Assembly: GCA_017616955.1 (NCBI GenBank)
Contig: JAFZXD010000089.1
Location: 1-6,693 of the forward strand
DNA: 6,693 nucleotides
Source: Eubacterium sp.
GTDB lineage: Bacteria; Bacillota; Clostridia; Lachnospirales; Lachnospiraceae
Reading direction: 5' to 3'
Every line of letters begins with the position of its first letter. Within the stretch, counting starts at the first letter, position 1. The notes beneath the pieces are model-generated. The model was not told the DNA's origin, did no database searches, and worked only from the letters and a program-made list of their open reading frames with translations. The position numbers were made by a program, and so were the translations under genes. Below, piece after piece: positions 5,192 through 6,693 of this stretch.

Positions 5192-6693
5192 ATGAGTGAT
5201 TATATGACTAATTATCAGAAATGGTGTGATGACCCTTATTTTGATGAAGAAACAAGAACAGAACTTGCATCTATAAAGGGAGATGACAAGGAGATAGAAG
5301 ATAGATTTTACAGAAGCCTTGAGTTTGGTACAGGTGGACTCCGTGGAGTTCGAGGAGCAGGAACTAACCGTATGAATATATATACAGTTCGTCAGGCTAC
5401 TCAGGGACTTGCGAATTATATCGTGGCACATAATGGTCAAGAGAAGGGTGTTGCTATAGCACATGATTCACGTATCATGTCACCTGAATTTGCACGCGAG
5501 GCAGCAAGATGCCTTAATGCAAATGGTATCAAGACATATCTTTTCGAATCACTTCGCCCTACACCTGAGCTTTCATATGCAGTAAGAGAGTTTGGATGTA
5601 TTGCAGGTATCGTTGTGACAGCCAGCCACAATCCTCGTGAGTATAATGGATATAAGGTTTACTGGGAGGATGGTGCTCAGGTTACTCCTCCACACGATAC
5701 AGGAATCATGGCAGAAGTTGCAAAGGTTACTGACTTCGCACAGGTTAAGACTATGGATGAAGATGATGCAAGAGCAGAGGGTCTCTTCAATATTATCGGA
5801 ACAGACTTTGATGACAAGTACATCGCACAGGTTAAGGATCAGAGTATCCACCCTGAGATCATTCCTGAGATGGCTAAGGATATAAAGATTGTTTATACAC
5901 CACTTCATGGTACAGGAAATGTTCCTGTACGCCGAGTTCTTAAAGATCTTGGATTTACTCAGGTTTATGTTGAACCACAGCAGAAGATTCCTGATGGATC
6001 ATTCCCTACGGTTTCATATCCTAATCCGGAATCAGCTCCTGCATGGGAGCTTGCGCTTAAACTTGCAAAAGAAGTTGATGCAGATATCGTTCTTGCAACC
6101 GATCCTGATGCTGACAGACTTGGCGTATACGCAAAGGATACAAAGACAGGCGAGTATATGAGCTTTACCGGAAATATGTCAGGAATGCTTATAGCTGAGT
6201 ATATTTTCAGAGAGCGTCAGGCTACAGGCACTATGCCAGCAAATCCGGCACTTGTTACTACAATCGTTACTACTGATCTTGCTAAGGCTATCGCGGCTGA
6301 TTACAATGCACGCTGCATAGAAGTTCTTACAGGATTCAAATATATCGGTGAGCAGATCAAGATATTCGAAGAGACTGGATGCAACAATTATGTATTCGGT
6401 CTTGAGGAATCATATGGCTGCCTTGCAGGTACATATGCAAGAGATAAAGATTCTATCGTTGCGGTTATGATGCTCTGCGAAGTTGCTGCATTCTACAAGA
6501 AGCAAGGAAAGACACTTTGCGATGCTATGCAGGATCTTTATGAGAAGTATGGTTACTATGCAGAGGATGAACCAAACCTCGTCCTGGAAGGCATCCCGGG
6601 TGCACAAAGGATCAAGAGGATGATGTCTCATGTCAGAGAAAATCTGCCAAAGGAAGTCGCAGGATACAAGGTTGAAAAGGTCATCGACTACAT
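5192..6693 (+). CDS. pgcA: Phospho-sugar mutase, alpha-phosphoglucomutase type (3' end beyond window)
   Basis: The frame is open from ATG 5192 to the right edge, giving 500 complete codons. Family members have about 570-580 residues, so most of the C-terminal phosphate-binding domain IV is missing. The enzyme interconverts glucose-6-phosphate and glucose-1-phosphate in the cytoplasm, feeding UDP-glucose for envelope polymers and glycogen. All visible signatures are intact: FGTGGLRG (45-52), the phosphoserine loop TASHNP with S145, the metal loop DPDADR (304-309), and the sugar-specificity loop GLEESYG (403-409). AGGAGG (5175-5180) lies 11 bp before the start, slightly far; Met5 (5204) would be farther still, so 5192 is kept. 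Lysine codons strongly favour AAG, suggesting high expression. The symbol follows the B. subtilis orthologue type; phosphomannomutase activity cannot be excluded from sequence alone. It is transcribed divergently from murG. Confidence 0.95.
   Translation, partial: MSDYMTNYQKWCDDPYFDEETRTELASIKGDDKEIEDRFYRSLEFGTGGLRGVRGAGTNRMNIYTVRQATQGLANYIVAHNGQEKGVAIAHDSRIMSPEFAREAARCLNANGIKTYLFESLRPTPELSYAVREFGCIAGIVVTASHNPREYNGYKVYWEDGAQVTPPHDTGIMAEVAKVTDFAQVKTMDEDDARAEGLFNIIGTDFDDKYIAQVKDQSIHPEIIPEMAKDIKIVYTPLHGTGNVPVRRVLKDLGFTQVYVEPQQKIPDGSFPTVSYPNPESAPAWELALKLAKEVDADIVLATDPDADRLGVYAKDTKTGEYMSFTGNMSGMLIAEYIFRERQATGTMPANPALVTTIVTTDLAKAIAADYNARCIEVLTGFKYIGEQIKIFEETGCNNYVFGLEESYGCLAGTYARDKDSIVAVMMLCEVAAFYKKQGKTLCDAMQDLYEKYGYYAEDEPNLVLEGIPGAQRIKRMMSHVRENLPKEVAGYKVEKVIDY

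Noticed and set aside
5090..5908. Three open frames on the - strand and one on the + strand inside pgcA
   Set aside because: They lie within a fully intact phospho-sugar mutase frame with all family motifs; the biased codons of pgcA create long shadow frames. No start signals support them.
1..6693. CRISPR array, mobile element, tRNA or phage/defence genes
   Set aside because: No regularly spaced repeats, transposase or integrase motifs, tRNA-like cloverleaf or recognisable defence domains were seen on either strand.

Overview
The window looks like chromosomal housekeeping DNA from a low-to-moderate GC Firmicute, most likely a Lachnospiraceae-type clostridium (Butyrivibrio/Roseburia relatives). 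The grounds are strong GGAGG-type ribosome binding sites, a large Bacillus/Clostridium-type SRP RNA with an Alu domain, a MurG of the clostridial type, and a secreted transglutaminase protein with the Ig-like and leucine-rich modules common in that family. This assignment is inference from recognised sequence patterns; no search was run.

Layout, left to right. The last 29 codons of an unidentified gene end at 90. A secreted transglutaminase-like/LRR surface protein follows (218-2035, +). Its 3' flank holds a compact row of hairpins ending in an intrinsic terminator (2041-2151). Two overlapping sigma-A-type promoters then lead into the SRP RNA (about 2234-2500, +). Next is a probable two-gene operon: an HD-domain phosphohydrolase (2620-3210, +) and, 20 bp downstream, a small membrane-anchored protein of unknown function (3231-3788, +). 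It is closed by a perfect 26-bp palindromic terminator that may also serve the convergent murG (3906-4970, -). A 221-bp divergent intergenic region carries extended -10 promoters for murG and for a phosphoglucomutase gene (5192 to beyond the right edge, +), whose last roughly 70-80 codons lie outside the window.

Functionally, the right half concerns envelope precursors: MurG makes lipid II, and PgcA-type phosphoglucomutase interconverts glucose-6-phosphate and glucose-1-phosphate for UDP-glucose-dependent envelope or storage polymers. The SRP RNA serves targeting of membrane and secreted proteins. The transglutaminase/LRR protein has a secretion signal and probably acts outside the cell. The HD protein and its small membrane partner are the least understood part.

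No mobile element, CRISPR array, tRNA/rRNA gene, phage gene or defence system was seen, and I found nothing that amounts to a clearly new biological system. The items most worth following up are the hairpin row after the transglutaminase gene, the HD/small-membrane-protein pair with its contrasting codon usage, and the shared extended -10 element in front of three genes.
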